Shown: in pieces, positions 54,355 to 62,811 of the stretch | Layout of the letters: each line of letters begins with the position of its first letter | Position numbering within the stretch: position 1 is the first letter of the stretch | Assembly (NCBI GenBank): GCA_033762075.1 | Contig: JANRLY010000019.1 | Location: 1-64,000 of the forward strand | Direction of reading: 5' to 3' | Source of the DNA: VFKI01 sp033762075 | Lineage (GTDB): Bacteria; Pseudomonadota; Gammaproteobacteria; DSM-16500 | Length of the DNA: 64,000 nt | Notes under the pieces: generated by a model | Databases searched by the model: none | Told to the model about the DNA's origin: nothing | The model's input: the letters and a program-made list of their open reading frames with translations, nothing else | Made by a program: the position numbers and the translations under genes

Positions 54355-55653
54355 ATGTTATCGTACGCAACAAGGATAGGACGCCGAGACACGCAGGTCT
54401 ATGCGTGGCTAATTTGTTTCACGGGGATGTTATTTTATTGTTACAACTATTTTCTGCGCATTTCACCGAGCGTCATGGAAAATAGTCTCACACAAACCTT
54501 TCATATCACTGCAACACAATTTGGTGCTTTAGCAGGTTTTTACTATTGGTCATACACACCAATGCAACTTCCCGCAGGAATGATTTACGACCGCTTCGGA
54601 ACACGCATCGTTTTATCGCTGGCTTGCTTGGTTGCCGTTTCTGGATTGATGTTATTTATTTCAGCAAACAATTATGCGTTAGCTGGTACAGGTCGGTTAC
54701 TCATTGGATTTGGAACTGCATTTTCTTATATTGGTGTACTCAAGCTGGCTTCACTCTGGTTACCTGCTAATCGTTTTGCGACTGTTGCCGGTTTAACAAC
54801 CGCCACTGGAATGACTTGCGCTGCTCTCTCAGAAAAATATTTAGCCAGTGCTATCGAAAGAGTAGGCTATCAGCATGCGCTCCATACAGCTGTTATTGCA
54901 GGTTTCGTCTTGAGCATGGTGATGTTATTTATTGTGCGCAATCAACCTAAACAATTGCAAACTTCTGGACAACAAGAAATACAGCATATTCTCTCTCTCC
55001 GCGAACTTTTCAGTGCATTGTACACCCTAGCCTCGCATCGCCAAATGTGGTTGATTGGTCTTGTTGGATGTTTATTATATTTACCGGCTTCTGTTTTTCT
55101 GGATCTTTGGGGCGTCCCCTATCTTGAAACAGTTTACCATCTAACGCCCAAACAAGCAGTGAATATGGCAGACCTCACCTTTGCAGGCTGGATTATTGCT
55201 GGTCCCATCATTGGAATGATCTCAGATAAAATTTGCTTACGTCGTTTACCCTTAATGATTTCTGCAAGCATTGCAGGAATATTATTGTGTATGATTTTTT
55301 ATTCACATGATCTCAGTTTAACTGAATTATATATTTGCTTCTTTGTGACGGGATTTTGCTGCGGCGCGCATCCATTATGTTTTGCATTGAGCAAAGAAAG
55401 CAGCCCACCGGATGTGTGTGGCACTGCAATTGCTGCAACTAATTTACTTATTATGGCAGGCGGCGCAATCTTTCAGCCAGTCGTTGGAAAATTACTCGAT
55501 TGGCACACGACACAACCTCTTGGCGCAAATGGTTTGCCTGTGTATTCAGCAAGTGACTTTACATTTGCGTTAAGCGTCATTCCAGTGGGTGTTTTAATCG
55601 GAATTATACTTTCAATGTTTATCCGTGAAACCCATTGCAAAGTACAATCTTAG
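54355..55653 (+). CDS. MFS transporter
   Basis: 432 residues, twelve predicted spans. The N-terminal half has YNYFLRISPSVMENSL and GFYYWSYTPMQLPAGMIYDRFGTRIVL, the loop 2-3 MFS motif; the second half has GPIIGMISDKICLRRLPLM. This layout is frequent in Legionellales-type MFS proteins of unknown substrate. It has a GGAAG ribosome-binding site. The stop is three bases from the convergent pncA stop. Confidence 0.9.
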   Translation: MLSYATRIGRRDTQVYAWLICFTGMLFYCYNYFLRISPSVMENSLTQTFHITATQFGALAGFYYWSYTPMQLPAGMIYDRFGTRIVLSLACLVAVSGLMLFISANNYALAGTGRLLIGFGTAFSYIGVLKLASLWLPANRFATVAGLTTATGMTCAALSEKYLASAIERVGYQHALHTAVIAGFVLSMVMLFIVRNQPKQLQTSGQQEIQHILSLRELFSALYTLASHRQMWLIGLVGCLLYLPASVFLDLWGVPYLETVYHLTPKQAVNMADLTFAGWIIAGPIIGMISDKICLRRLPLMISASIAGILLCMIFYSHDLSLTELYICFFVTGFCCGAHPLCFALSKESSPPDVCGTAIAATNLLIMAGGAIFQPVVGKLLDWHTTQPLGANGLPVYSASDFTFALSVIPVGVLIGIILSMFIRETHCKVQS

Positions 55654-55656
55654 CAA

Positions 55657-56271
55657 TCATAAATCCTTAGATCGAATCAACTTAATATTTGCTTGCTGCA
55701 TTTCTTGCAGTGCATGCGCACAATCGCCCGGATGCAGCTCAACACCACGACATGCATCTGTGATAATAAAAACATTAAACCCTAATTTCACTGCATCCAA
55801 ACAAGTAAATTTGACACAATAATCCGTCGCAAGTCCTAACACATAAACATCTGTGACGTGTTGAGCTAGCAACCATTCTGAAAGTACTGTTTCACGCAAA
55901 TGGCCATTGTCAAAAAAAGCACTGTAGCTATCAATCTCTGGATGCGTGCCTTTATAAATAATCTGTGAAACACGTGTTGTGTTTAATTGTGGATGAAAAT
56001 CAGAACCCTCAGATTCTTGCACACAGTGATCAGGCCATAAAATTTGGTCAATACCAGATAGGATAATACTGTCGCCAGGTTTTTTATTGGAATGATTGGA
56101 AGCAAAGCTTAAATGTGAAGCTGGATGCCAATCTTTTGTTGCTACAATACATTCAAATTTTTGTTGGATTTGATTCGCTAAAGGAATAACCGCGTCACCA
56201 TCCGGTACAGCCAAACGTCCGCCTTTGCAAAAATCATTTTGTAGATCGACCATCAATAATGCAGATTTCAT
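55657..56271 (-). CDS. pncA: Nicotinamidase
   Basis: 204 residues. Catalytic triad D9 (VDLQNDF), K107 (YKGTHPEID) and C152 (ATDYCVKF); metal site D47, H49 and H82 (TKDWHP, PDHC). Converts nicotinamide to nicotinate for NAD salvage. The ATG follows the stop codon of the patatin gene directly, so it is translated from the same message. Confidence 0.95.
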   Translation of the reverse strand: MKSALLMVDLQNDFCKGGRLAVPDGDAVIPLANQIQQKFECIVATKDWHPASHLSFASNHSNKKPGDSIILSGIDQILWPDHCVQESEGSDFHPQLNTTRVSQIIYKGTHPEIDSYSAFFDNGHLRETVLSEWLLAQHVTDVYVLGLATDYCVKFTCLDAVKLGFNVFIITDACRGVELHPGDCAHALQEMQQANIKLIRSKDL

Positions 56272-57636
56272 TTAGCACCTATCATTTTTTAAACTTTCAG
56301 GATGTGTAAATATTTTTATTAATTCAGGATGGTCTTGCACTAATTTCTCACCCACAGCAATTAAAAAACGTTGTGTTTTTAAATCCAGCAAATTCAAATT
56401 GGTATTGACCTTTTGTGCTTCTGGGAAATCCCTGAGATTGAAACGGACCACTAGCACGCGGCGCGCACCATTTTGACACAGTAAATCACGCCCCACCGTA
56501 TAAATTTTTGTTTGCAAATTTTCATGACTAGCATCAGTCACTGTGGTTAAAATCCTACGCACCAAAGGCACATTCTCAGGAGGCGATAAACTATCACTGA
56601 AAGGTGAAACCTCGCCCGTATAAGCATCGACAATGATTAAAACTTTTATCGGACTATTATCTTGCAACAATAAACTGAGCGCCGTATAAATCCCAAGGTT
56701 ATCCGCTAAACCACCATCGTATAATTGCAAATAACATTCACCACCGCCTTTGCACGCGGTGCTCACTAAAGTTGTTGGTGTGATAGCCACTGGAACACTC
56801 GCGCTCGCTGTTAAACCCACAGCGACAGGTACTTCACTCGCATAATTTTCATCTTGGATATCGCCACTGACGGCAGTCATCGTTTGATTATGAAAATAAT
56901 TAATCACTTGATAACGAGCCAACACATCCGGCGTAAACGGAAATATCGCTGCGTTTTGATAAATCGTTGAATTGGTAACCCATAAAGGTAACTGTGCTTT
57001 TCTAGGTTGATCGATAGGAATAAAAATATCACCTAGTTTTAACCCACCACGCGGTGTCGCTAATAATGTTTTATTAAATTTTTCTTCTAACACTTGCCCA
57101 CGATCAGCTCCAAAAAACAATAAATCACTGAGATCTGCGCGCAAAGGATTGGGCTGAATCATACCTAGAGAATCTTGCGCCAACATGCTTGACACCGATT
57201 GATTTAATGAAAAAGCAGCTAAGCTGTTAGGATGGCGCAGAGAATAATTGCGCATTTGTGTGATGTAATATCCAACACCAAAACCACCACCCGAGACTGT
57301 TGAATAATAATTCACAGCTTGCAATAAATTATGTCCAGATCCATCTTTGATTTTTTCAAGCCCCAATAAAACACCTATTAAAAGATTGGCCGCCCGATAA
57401 CCGCCACCTGATGCAGCAACTGCGATAGCCAAATTTTTTTGATGTGGGGGCGCATGGTAACGGTCCAACTCAACCATTTGCGGACCCTCTAAATCAGGAT
57501 TAGACGGTGGGACAGCAGCAGCTTCACGAGTCGCTAGATTAGCCGAATGCTGTAATTGATTCGTGATTGCTTTACAGGACACCAGTAAAAAACTGAGGCA
57601 CACTAAACCCAATAAACGGACATGAAACCGAATCAT
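56272..57636 (-). CDS. Patatin-like phospholipase lipoprotein
   Basis: 454 residues. The signal peptide ends in a lipobox (LLVSC, Cys21), so it is membrane-anchored. The oxyanion loop is ASGGGYRA (75-82); the likely nucleophile is S115 in YSTVSGGGFG; the dyad Asp is in YDGGLADNLG. These are patatin/cPLA2-type features. It would hydrolyse acyl chains of lipids; host or own membranes are both possible targets. Directly upstream of pncA without a gap. Confidence 0.85.
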   Translation of the reverse strand: MIRFHVRLLGLVCLSFLLVSCKAITNQLQHSANLATREAAAVPPSNPDLEGPQMVELDRYHAPPHQKNLAIAVAASGGGYRAANLLIGVLLGLEKIKDGSGHNLLQAVNYYSTVSGGGFGVGYYITQMRNYSLRHPNSLAAFSLNQSVSSMLAQDSLGMIQPNPLRADLSDLLFFGADRGQVLEEKFNKTLLATPRGGLKLGDIFIPIDQPRKAQLPLWVTNSTIYQNAAIFPFTPDVLARYQVINYFHNQTMTAVSGDIQDENYASEVPVAVGLTASASVPVAITPTTLVSTACKGGGECYLQLYDGGLADNLGIYTALSLLLQDNSPIKVLIIVDAYTGEVSPFSDSLSPPENVPLVRRILTTVTDASHENLQTKIYTVGRDLLCQNGARRVLVVRFNLRDFPEAQKVNTNLNLLDLKTQRFLIAVGEKLVQDHPELIKIFTHPESLKNDRC

Positions 57637-57678
57637 TGCTATTTCCTATCTTAGCCAGAGGCGCTATTATAGCAGGCC

Positions 57679-58467
57679 ATGAATAACGGTCATATTATCT
57701 TAAGTCATTTAGGACTCTTAAAAGTCTCTGGATCAGACGCTGCAAGATTACTTCAAGGCCAGGTTACCTGCCAAGTTGAAGCAGTCTCGCCTGAGCATGC
57801 TCATTTTGCTGCCCTCTGTAATCCGCAAGGCAAAGTCATTAGTTTTTTTCGGCTATTTTTTTTCCAAAACGCTTATTACCTTCAAATGTCACGCGAAATG
57901 GTGGCCATTACAAAACGCGCACTCGAAAAATACGCTGTCTTTTACAAAGTCATTTTAGAAGATGCGAGTGACGCATTTTTTCAATATGGATTATACACTT
58001 CTGAAACAGCGCTTGAAAAACCTAATCAACAATTGACTGAAGATAATTATATCCTCTTACGTGAATGGGGCGAACCCGCACGCTGGATCTTAATCAGTCA
58101 AAGCAAAGAAATAGCATCTGAAAAAAATCTTAACGCTTGGCGTTGCACAGACATTGCCAATCATATTCCAACAATTTATCCAGACACTTCAGAAAAATTT
58201 TTCAGTCACGAATTAAACTTAACAGCACTCGATGCAATTAGTTTTAAAAAAGGTTGTTACACGGGACAAGAAATTATTGCGCGCATGTATTACAAAGGAA
58301 AACCGAAAACCTACTTGACACACATCACCCTTGAAAAAAACTCTTCTCTCAAGCGCGGCCAAGACTTCACAGACAATTTAAATCATACAGCCACATTAGT
58401 GGATTATAACGAGACGCAAAAGAATCAGTGCGCTGCTTTAGTGATTATGCCCTTAAGGAACCCTTAA
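57679..58467 (+). CDS. ygfZ: YgfZ, folate-binding Fe-S repair protein
   Basis: 262 residues, shorter than E. coli YgfZ (326). The signature is present as FKKGCYTGQEIIARMYYKGKPK with the essential Cys. The N-terminal half (LLQGQVTCQVEAVSPEHAHFAALCNPQGK) is a GcvT-like tetrahydrofolate-binding fold. It supports activity of Fe-S enzymes such as MiaB. The short C-terminal barrel explains the size. Confidence 0.92.
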   Translation: MNNGHIILSHLGLLKVSGSDAARLLQGQVTCQVEAVSPEHAHFAALCNPQGKVISFFRLFFFQNAYYLQMSREMVAITKRALEKYAVFYKVILEDASDAFFQYGLYTSETALEKPNQQLTEDNYILLREWGEPARWILISQSKEIASEKNLNAWRCTDIANHIPTIYPDTSEKFFSHELNLTALDAISFKKGCYTGQEIIARMYYKGKPKTYLTHITLEKNSSLKRGQDFTDNLNHTATLVDYNETQKNQCAALVIMPLRNP

Positions 58468-58520
58468 GCTAAAATCTGAGATCATAATGATTATGGATTA
58501 GGTTTCATGGAGGAAACATA

Positions 58521-59918
58521 ATGCATAATCGCTATGACTTCAAAGCTAAACAACTTGAGCCTGGTCAAAATGATGATTTCGACGCTGTCTATCAAGCTGC
58601 AAAAAAGTGTGACGTTAAGGCACTGCGCGCATTACAACCTCACGTTTGTATTAACATGCGTAATGCTGCTTGTCATTCTCCTGCGAGCCAATTAGCCTAT
58701 GAAGGTCATCTTGCAGCAGCCGAATTACTCAGAACAGAATTTGGCGCAATCACTTCGAATATTGCTTTTGGCGCTGCACTTGGTGGACAGCTCGATTATG
58801 CAGAATACTTGCGCATACATCATGGCGCCTCTTTACGCAGCCTTATAGAAGGAGCTGCGGCCGCAAAAAATCGTGATTATTTAACAGCATTATTAGAGCA
58901 TTTAACAGACGAGCAAGAGCTCTATTCATACGAGCCACCCCATGTATGGAATATTGCTGAGGGTGCTGCGTATGGAGGCGATCCCGTAACGGCAGAATAT
59001 TATCGCGAAATATTCGATATTTCACCCACTCAACTCGCACGCAAAGCAATATCAGGCGGGCAATTTGAATATGCAGAATTTTTACGCACGCAGTTGGGCG
59101 CCTCAGCTTCAGTCATCGCACTTGATGCTTCGTCCGCAGCCTATTTGAATTACGTTGACTATCTCAGAATACAAGATGATACCGTTTCAAATGCAAACAT
59201 CGCATCAGGTGCAGCATTTACAAATCAACGTCGTCGCGCCGAATCAATACGCACCACCATGAACCAAGATCACTGGTGGATTGGATTTAATGCTGCAAAA
59301 GGAGGACAACGTCGTTATGCAGAATTCTTGCGCGAGTCGGGCGTCATTGTCGATGCAATCGCGCAAGGCGCAGCAGCAGGCGAACAGCTGGATTATGTTG
59401 AATACCTATTCACTGAGCATAGTGCTTCCATAGCCTTCATCGGACTTGAAACGAACAAGAGTCGATTTTTTACTAACGAAGATTCCACGTTGCGTACATT
59501 GATTTTTCTGAAAAACAACGCATTTCGCGAAGCGATCACTCGAAGAGTTTACACCCCGCATTATTTTAAATATAGCATCAACTGCATTGAGCGCCGTGCC
59601 ACCCATGTAAATACTTTAATCGACGAGCAACGCTTCAATCACACACAAGCGCTCGCCTGGACAGAGCCTGAATTACAATGTTGGTTTTTACAAGGCGTCC
59701 AATTAGTCAGTCAAAAAAAACTCTCCTATGATACATTTCTCATGATAGGTTCTTTCCTTTCACCACTTCGCGGCATGACAGGCAGAGAAAGTAAAGATTT
59801 GCAAAAGAAAATGTTTAATCATTTGCGCCCCAACTTTTTTATACGCGAACAAAATAAAAAAAGACGGAAAAGAAAAGTGGCACAAGAAGGGATTGTCATG
59901 AAAAAAATGAAAACATAA
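58521..59918 (+). CDS. Degenerate ankyrin-like repeat protein with basic, NLS-like tail
   Basis: 465 residues without signal peptide or enzyme motif. About nine to ten units of roughly 33 residues cover about 35-320. They have the pattern NIAFGAALGGQLDYAEYLR, KAISGGQFEYAEFLRTQLGA and AIAQGAAAGEQLDYVEYLF, which is close to the ankyrin helix pair AA-x-x-GHLEVVKLLLEHGA. A helical, non-repeat C-terminal part follows. The last 21 residues are strongly basic (KKRRKRK at 446-452, then KKMKT), like a nuclear localisation signal. Ankyrin proteins are common secreted effectors in Legionellales; that role here is inferred. AGGAAAC precedes the ATG. Confidence 0.75.
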   Translation: MHNRYDFKAKQLEPGQNDDFDAVYQAAKKCDVKALRALQPHVCINMRNAACHSPASQLAYEGHLAAAELLRTEFGAITSNIAFGAALGGQLDYAEYLRIHHGASLRSLIEGAAAAKNRDYLTALLEHLTDEQELYSYEPPHVWNIAEGAAYGGDPVTAEYYREIFDISPTQLARKAISGGQFEYAEFLRTQLGASASVIALDASSAAYLNYVDYLRIQDDTVSNANIASGAAFTNQRRRAESIRTTMNQDHWWIGFNAAKGGQRRYAEFLRESGVIVDAIAQGAAAGEQLDYVEYLFTEHSASIAFIGLETNKSRFFTNEDSTLRTLIFLKNNAFREAITRRVYTPHYFKYSINCIERRATHVNTLIDEQRFNHTQALAWTEPELQCWFLQGVQLVSQKKLSYDTFLMIGSFLSPLRGMTGRESKDLQKKMFNHLRPNFFIREQNKKRRKRKVAQEGIVMKKMKT

Positions 59919-59949
59919 CTACACTGGAGAGAGCCTAGCCTCACTGTCT

Positions 59950-60005
59950 TCGCGAGGCTACGAAGTCCCGCACTTGATGCGGGACTTCGCGGTCTTGCAA
60001 TGACG
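59950..60005. repeat. Palindromic dispersed element before bamD
   Basis: CGAAGTCCCGCA (59961-59972) and TGCGGGACTTCG (59978-59989) form a perfect 12-bp stem, within a wider inverted frame of CTTCGCGAG...CGCGGTCTTGCAATGAC. It lies between two convergent genes. It is related to, but longer than, the GTCATTCCGCGC family. Confidence 0.75.
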
Positions 60006-60033
60006 AAACCAGGTATTGCGTGTTGATTTTTTC

Positions 60034-60795
60034 TTATAATCGTTTTGCAACAGCAGGATAATTATATTTTAAAATACGCATTGTACTGTCAGCACTTTGC
60101 GTTAAATGCATAGCACGATACGACTTCACCATTAAGACTAATGCATCTGGTACAACAGGTGCCCCTTGATAACCCTGCACCACTTCATTCGCGCGATTCG
60201 CAGCAGCAACATAAGCGCCACGTTTATAATAAAATTCAGCTACGCCGTAAATATGTTTAGCCATCAAATTACGCAAGTGAATCATATATTGTCGCGCTGC
60301 CGCAGCATACCGACTCTTTGGAAACTGCTGCGCAATGGCTGCAAAATCACTCCATGATTTTTTAATTTGCTCAAGATCACGGGTGGAAAGATCAATTGCG
60401 AATAAACGCTCATACACCCCTAAATTTTGATAATAGTTAGCAACACCGCGCAAGTAATAGGCATAATCTGTATACCGACTGACAGGATGCAATTGAATAA
60501 AACGATCTGCGGCCGATTCAGCAGAGGGATAATCTTCACTCATGTAATACGCATAAATAATATGTAATTGCGCAAGCTCAGAATTTTTATCGTAAGGATA
60601 TTGGACTTCTAGGGCTTCAAAACGTTTAATACATTCCCGATAATTCCCTTTGCGCAGGGCAATTTCGCCTTGATGAAAAATATGCTCTGCTGTTTCACCT
60701 TTAAAAGTATCTGCTGGATCCGTGGTGGTTGAACACCCTGAGAGCAGCGCTATGCTTGCCAAACAGACCATGGCCCATTGTTTGAGTAACTTCAT
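60034..60795 (-). CDS. bamD: BamD outer-membrane assembly lipoprotein
   Basis: 253 residues from the ATG at 60795, which begins a lipoprotein signal (MKLLKQWAMVCLASIALLSGC, Cys21). An in-frame ATG further upstream (60849) would spoil the signal. Five TPR motifs follow (EHIFHQGEIALRKGNYRECIKRFEAL, PYDKNSELAQLHIIYAYY, PSAESAADRFIQLHP). Essential member of the BAM complex. Divergent from rluD with a 61-base gap, the classic gammaproteobacterial arrangement. Confidence 0.95.
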   Translation of the reverse strand: MKLLKQWAMVCLASIALLSGCSTTTDPADTFKGETAEHIFHQGEIALRKGNYRECIKRFEALEVQYPYDKNSELAQLHIIYAYYMSEDYPSAESAADRFIQLHPVSRYTDYAYYLRGVANYYQNLGVYERLFAIDLSTRDLEQIKKSWSDFAAIAQQFPKSRYAAAARQYMIHLRNLMAKHIYGVAEFYYKRGAYVAAANRANEVVQGYQGAPVVPDALVLMVKSYRAMHLTQSADSTMRILKYNYPAVAKRL

Positions 60796-60856
60796 CTTAT
60801 ACCCCACTTTACTTTTGAGCGTGCATTGTAAAGCAAAATTTGGCATCATTCACCCC

Positions 60857-61807
60857 ATGATGACATCTACCATACAATTAGAACTGACGCTTTCTACCGA
60901 ATACGCCGGCCTCCGCCTGGATCAAGCCTTAGCAAAAGCCTTACCAGACTACTCACGGACTGAAATTAAATCTTGGATTGATCAACGCGCGCTCAAAGTA
61001 AATGATCAATTTTGGCGCGCCAGTGATCGCGTTCATGGCGGCGAGCATATCTTGATTCAAGCAAATAAAAAACAGCAGCCCGCTTGGGAAGCAGAAAATA
61101 TAGCCCTCGATATCATCTTCGAAGATGATGCTCTTTTAGTGATTAATAAACCTGCCGGCATGGTAGTCCACCCTGCCGCGGGCAATCCGAATAAAACCCT
61201 ACTCAATGCCATTTTGCATCATGCACCAGCGCTACAGGATTTACCACGTGCAGGCATTGTGCATCGACTAGATCGCGATACCACAGGATTATTAGTGATT
61301 GCTAAAACAGAGGCCGCGCTTAAATCGCTCAGCAAACAAATGCGGAAGCGCAGTATTTCACGCATATATCAAGCCATTGTGAATGGCACCCTCATCAGCG
61401 GCGGCACGATCGATGCCCCCATTGATAGACATCACATTCAACGTAAAAAAATGGCAGTCATTGAGGAAGGTCGACCTGCTATCACGCACTATCGTATCCT
61501 CGAAAAATATCCGCATCACACTCGTATTCGCGTACAACTCGAAACAGGGCGCACACATCAAATTCGAGTGCATATGGCGCACATACATCATCCACTACTG
61601 GGAGACCCCGTATATGGTGGACGATTACAATTGCCAAAAGGCGCCTCAGATGAACTCATCGCTATGTTGCGTGGATTTAAAAGGCAGGCCTTACATGCTG
61701 CAGAATTGGGATTAATCCATCCCACAACGGAAACATACATACAATGGGAGGCGCCTCTCCCGGATGATATGCTTGAATTAATACGCGTACTCAAGGCTTC
61801 GAAATGA
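60857..61807 (+). CDS. rluD: 23S rRNA pseudouridine synthase RluD
   Basis: 316 residues from the ATG at 60857 (a second ATG follows directly at 60860); a longer open frame upstream runs into bamD and is not likely. The S4 domain (GLRLDQALAKALPDYSRTEIKSWI) is followed by the catalytic motif GIVHRLDRDTTGLLVIAKT with the nucleophilic Asp. RluD modifies helix 69 of 23S rRNA. Overlaps pgeF by four bases. Confidence 0.95.
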   Translation: MMTSTIQLELTLSTEYAGLRLDQALAKALPDYSRTEIKSWIDQRALKVNDQFWRASDRVHGGEHILIQANKKQQPAWEAENIALDIIFEDDALLVINKPAGMVVHPAAGNPNKTLLNAILHHAPALQDLPRAGIVHRLDRDTTGLLVIAKTEAALKSLSKQMRKRSISRIYQAIVNGTLISGGTIDAPIDRHHIQRKKMAVIEEGRPAITHYRILEKYPHHTRIRVQLETGRTHQIRVHMAHIHHPLLGDPVYGGRLQLPKGASDELIAMLRGFKRQALHAAELGLIHPTTETYIQWEAPLPDDMLELIRVLKASK

Positions 61808-62475
61808 AAACCATTCAACCCCATTGGCCAGCCCCACAACGCGTACATGCTTACACCACAACCCGTTTGATGGGTAATTTAGCGATACAACAGAATCGAG
61901 ATGAACTGAAAGAAAAATTACAACTGCCGAATGAACCACTTTGGTTAATGCAAACACACAGTGCGATCGTTTTAAACGAACAAGAAACATTAAACAATCG
62001 CAATGCAGATGCTCTGTACACTAATAAAACGCAACAAGTCTGCGTGATTTTAACAGCAGATTGTTTACCTATATTATTATGTGATCAAGCGGCTCAAGAA
62101 ATTGCCGCCGTACATGCGGGTTGGCGCGGATTAGTCAATGGCATCATTGAAAATACTTTACAAAAATTCACAGCACCCTCTGAGACACTTCTCGCCTGGA
62201 TTGGACCGCATATCAGCGCAACACAATATGAAATTGGCGCTGATGTGCGTAATATTTTGCTTGAAAAAGCAATACAAATTGATGATGCTATCCAACCGCA
62301 TCGTGATCGTTGGCTAGCTAATTTAAGTCTCATTGCAAGTCGCATTTTGCAACAACAGGGAATAAAGAGCGTATACATCAGCGATTATTGTACTTTTCAA
62401 GATAAAAACTTTTTCTCCTATCGACGTGATGGTGAAAAAGCAGGAAGACAAGCAAGTTTAATTTGGTTAGCGTAA
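61804..62475 (+). CDS. pgeF: PgeF/YfiH polyphenol-oxidase-family protein
   Basis: 223 residues. The zinc site is built from LMQTHSAIVL (His), LTADCLPILLCD (Cys) and VHAGWRGLVNGII (His). Described roles are purine nucleoside phosphorolysis/deamination and peptidoglycan precursor editing. rluD-pgeF is the normal order. The coupled start has no ribosome-binding site of its own. Confidence 0.93.
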   Translation: MKTIQPHWPAPQRVHAYTTTRLMGNLAIQQNRDELKEKLQLPNEPLWLMQTHSAIVLNEQETLNNRNADALYTNKTQQVCVILTADCLPILLCDQAAQEIAAVHAGWRGLVNGIIENTLQKFTAPSETLLAWIGPHISATQYEIGADVRNILLEKAIQIDDAIQPHRDRWLANLSLIASRILQQQGIKSVYISDYCTFQDKNFFSYRRDGEKAGRQASLIWLA

Positions 62476-62499
62476 AATTACAGCAACGAGGATCTTCAT

Positions 62500-62811
62500 A
62501 TGTCCAGCACTCGAACCATGCTCCAAACCTTTATCTTAGAATGTAACTCCAATTTATACTATGCAAAAAAAGAAAGCGCTGGCATACAAGATCCAGCCAT
62601 CGAGTATAAATTAGATTGCGCAGCTGCCGAACTCAACTTAAAGAAAGAGCTCGAAAAAAATTATTCGGGTTTAACCCGAGCCACTTGCCTCATCGAACTA
62701 CTCGAGAAAGAGATCGAGAATGGACTTGATGAAGTTTATGCTTTTAACAGGCAAAATATGCCGGACAGTTTGTCACCCAAGACACGCACATTTCTTCCGG
62801 GAATAAGCTAG
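62500..62811 (+). CDS. Small unrecognised helical protein
   Basis: 103 residues, mostly helical and charged (DCAAAELNLKKELEKNYSG, LIELLEKEIENGLDEVYAFN). No signal peptide, membrane span or known motif. AGGATCTT upstream is a weak ribosome-binding site. Its stop codon overlaps the convergent cysS stop by three to four bases. I do not recognise it. Confidence 0.55.
   Translation: MSSTRTMLQTFILECNSNLYYAKKESAGIQDPAIEYKLDCAAAELNLKKELEKNYSGLTRATCLIELLEKEIENGLDEVYAFNRQNMPDSLSPKTRTFLPGIS

Noticed and set aside
54216..54485. An 89-codon frame overlapping the MFS transporter start
   Set aside because: It is out of frame with a convincing transporter, has no membrane or domain signal, and runs into the transporter gene.
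60722..60856. Longer rluD start inside bamD
   Set aside because: The extra 45 residues do not match the family and lie antisense to the bamD signal peptide.
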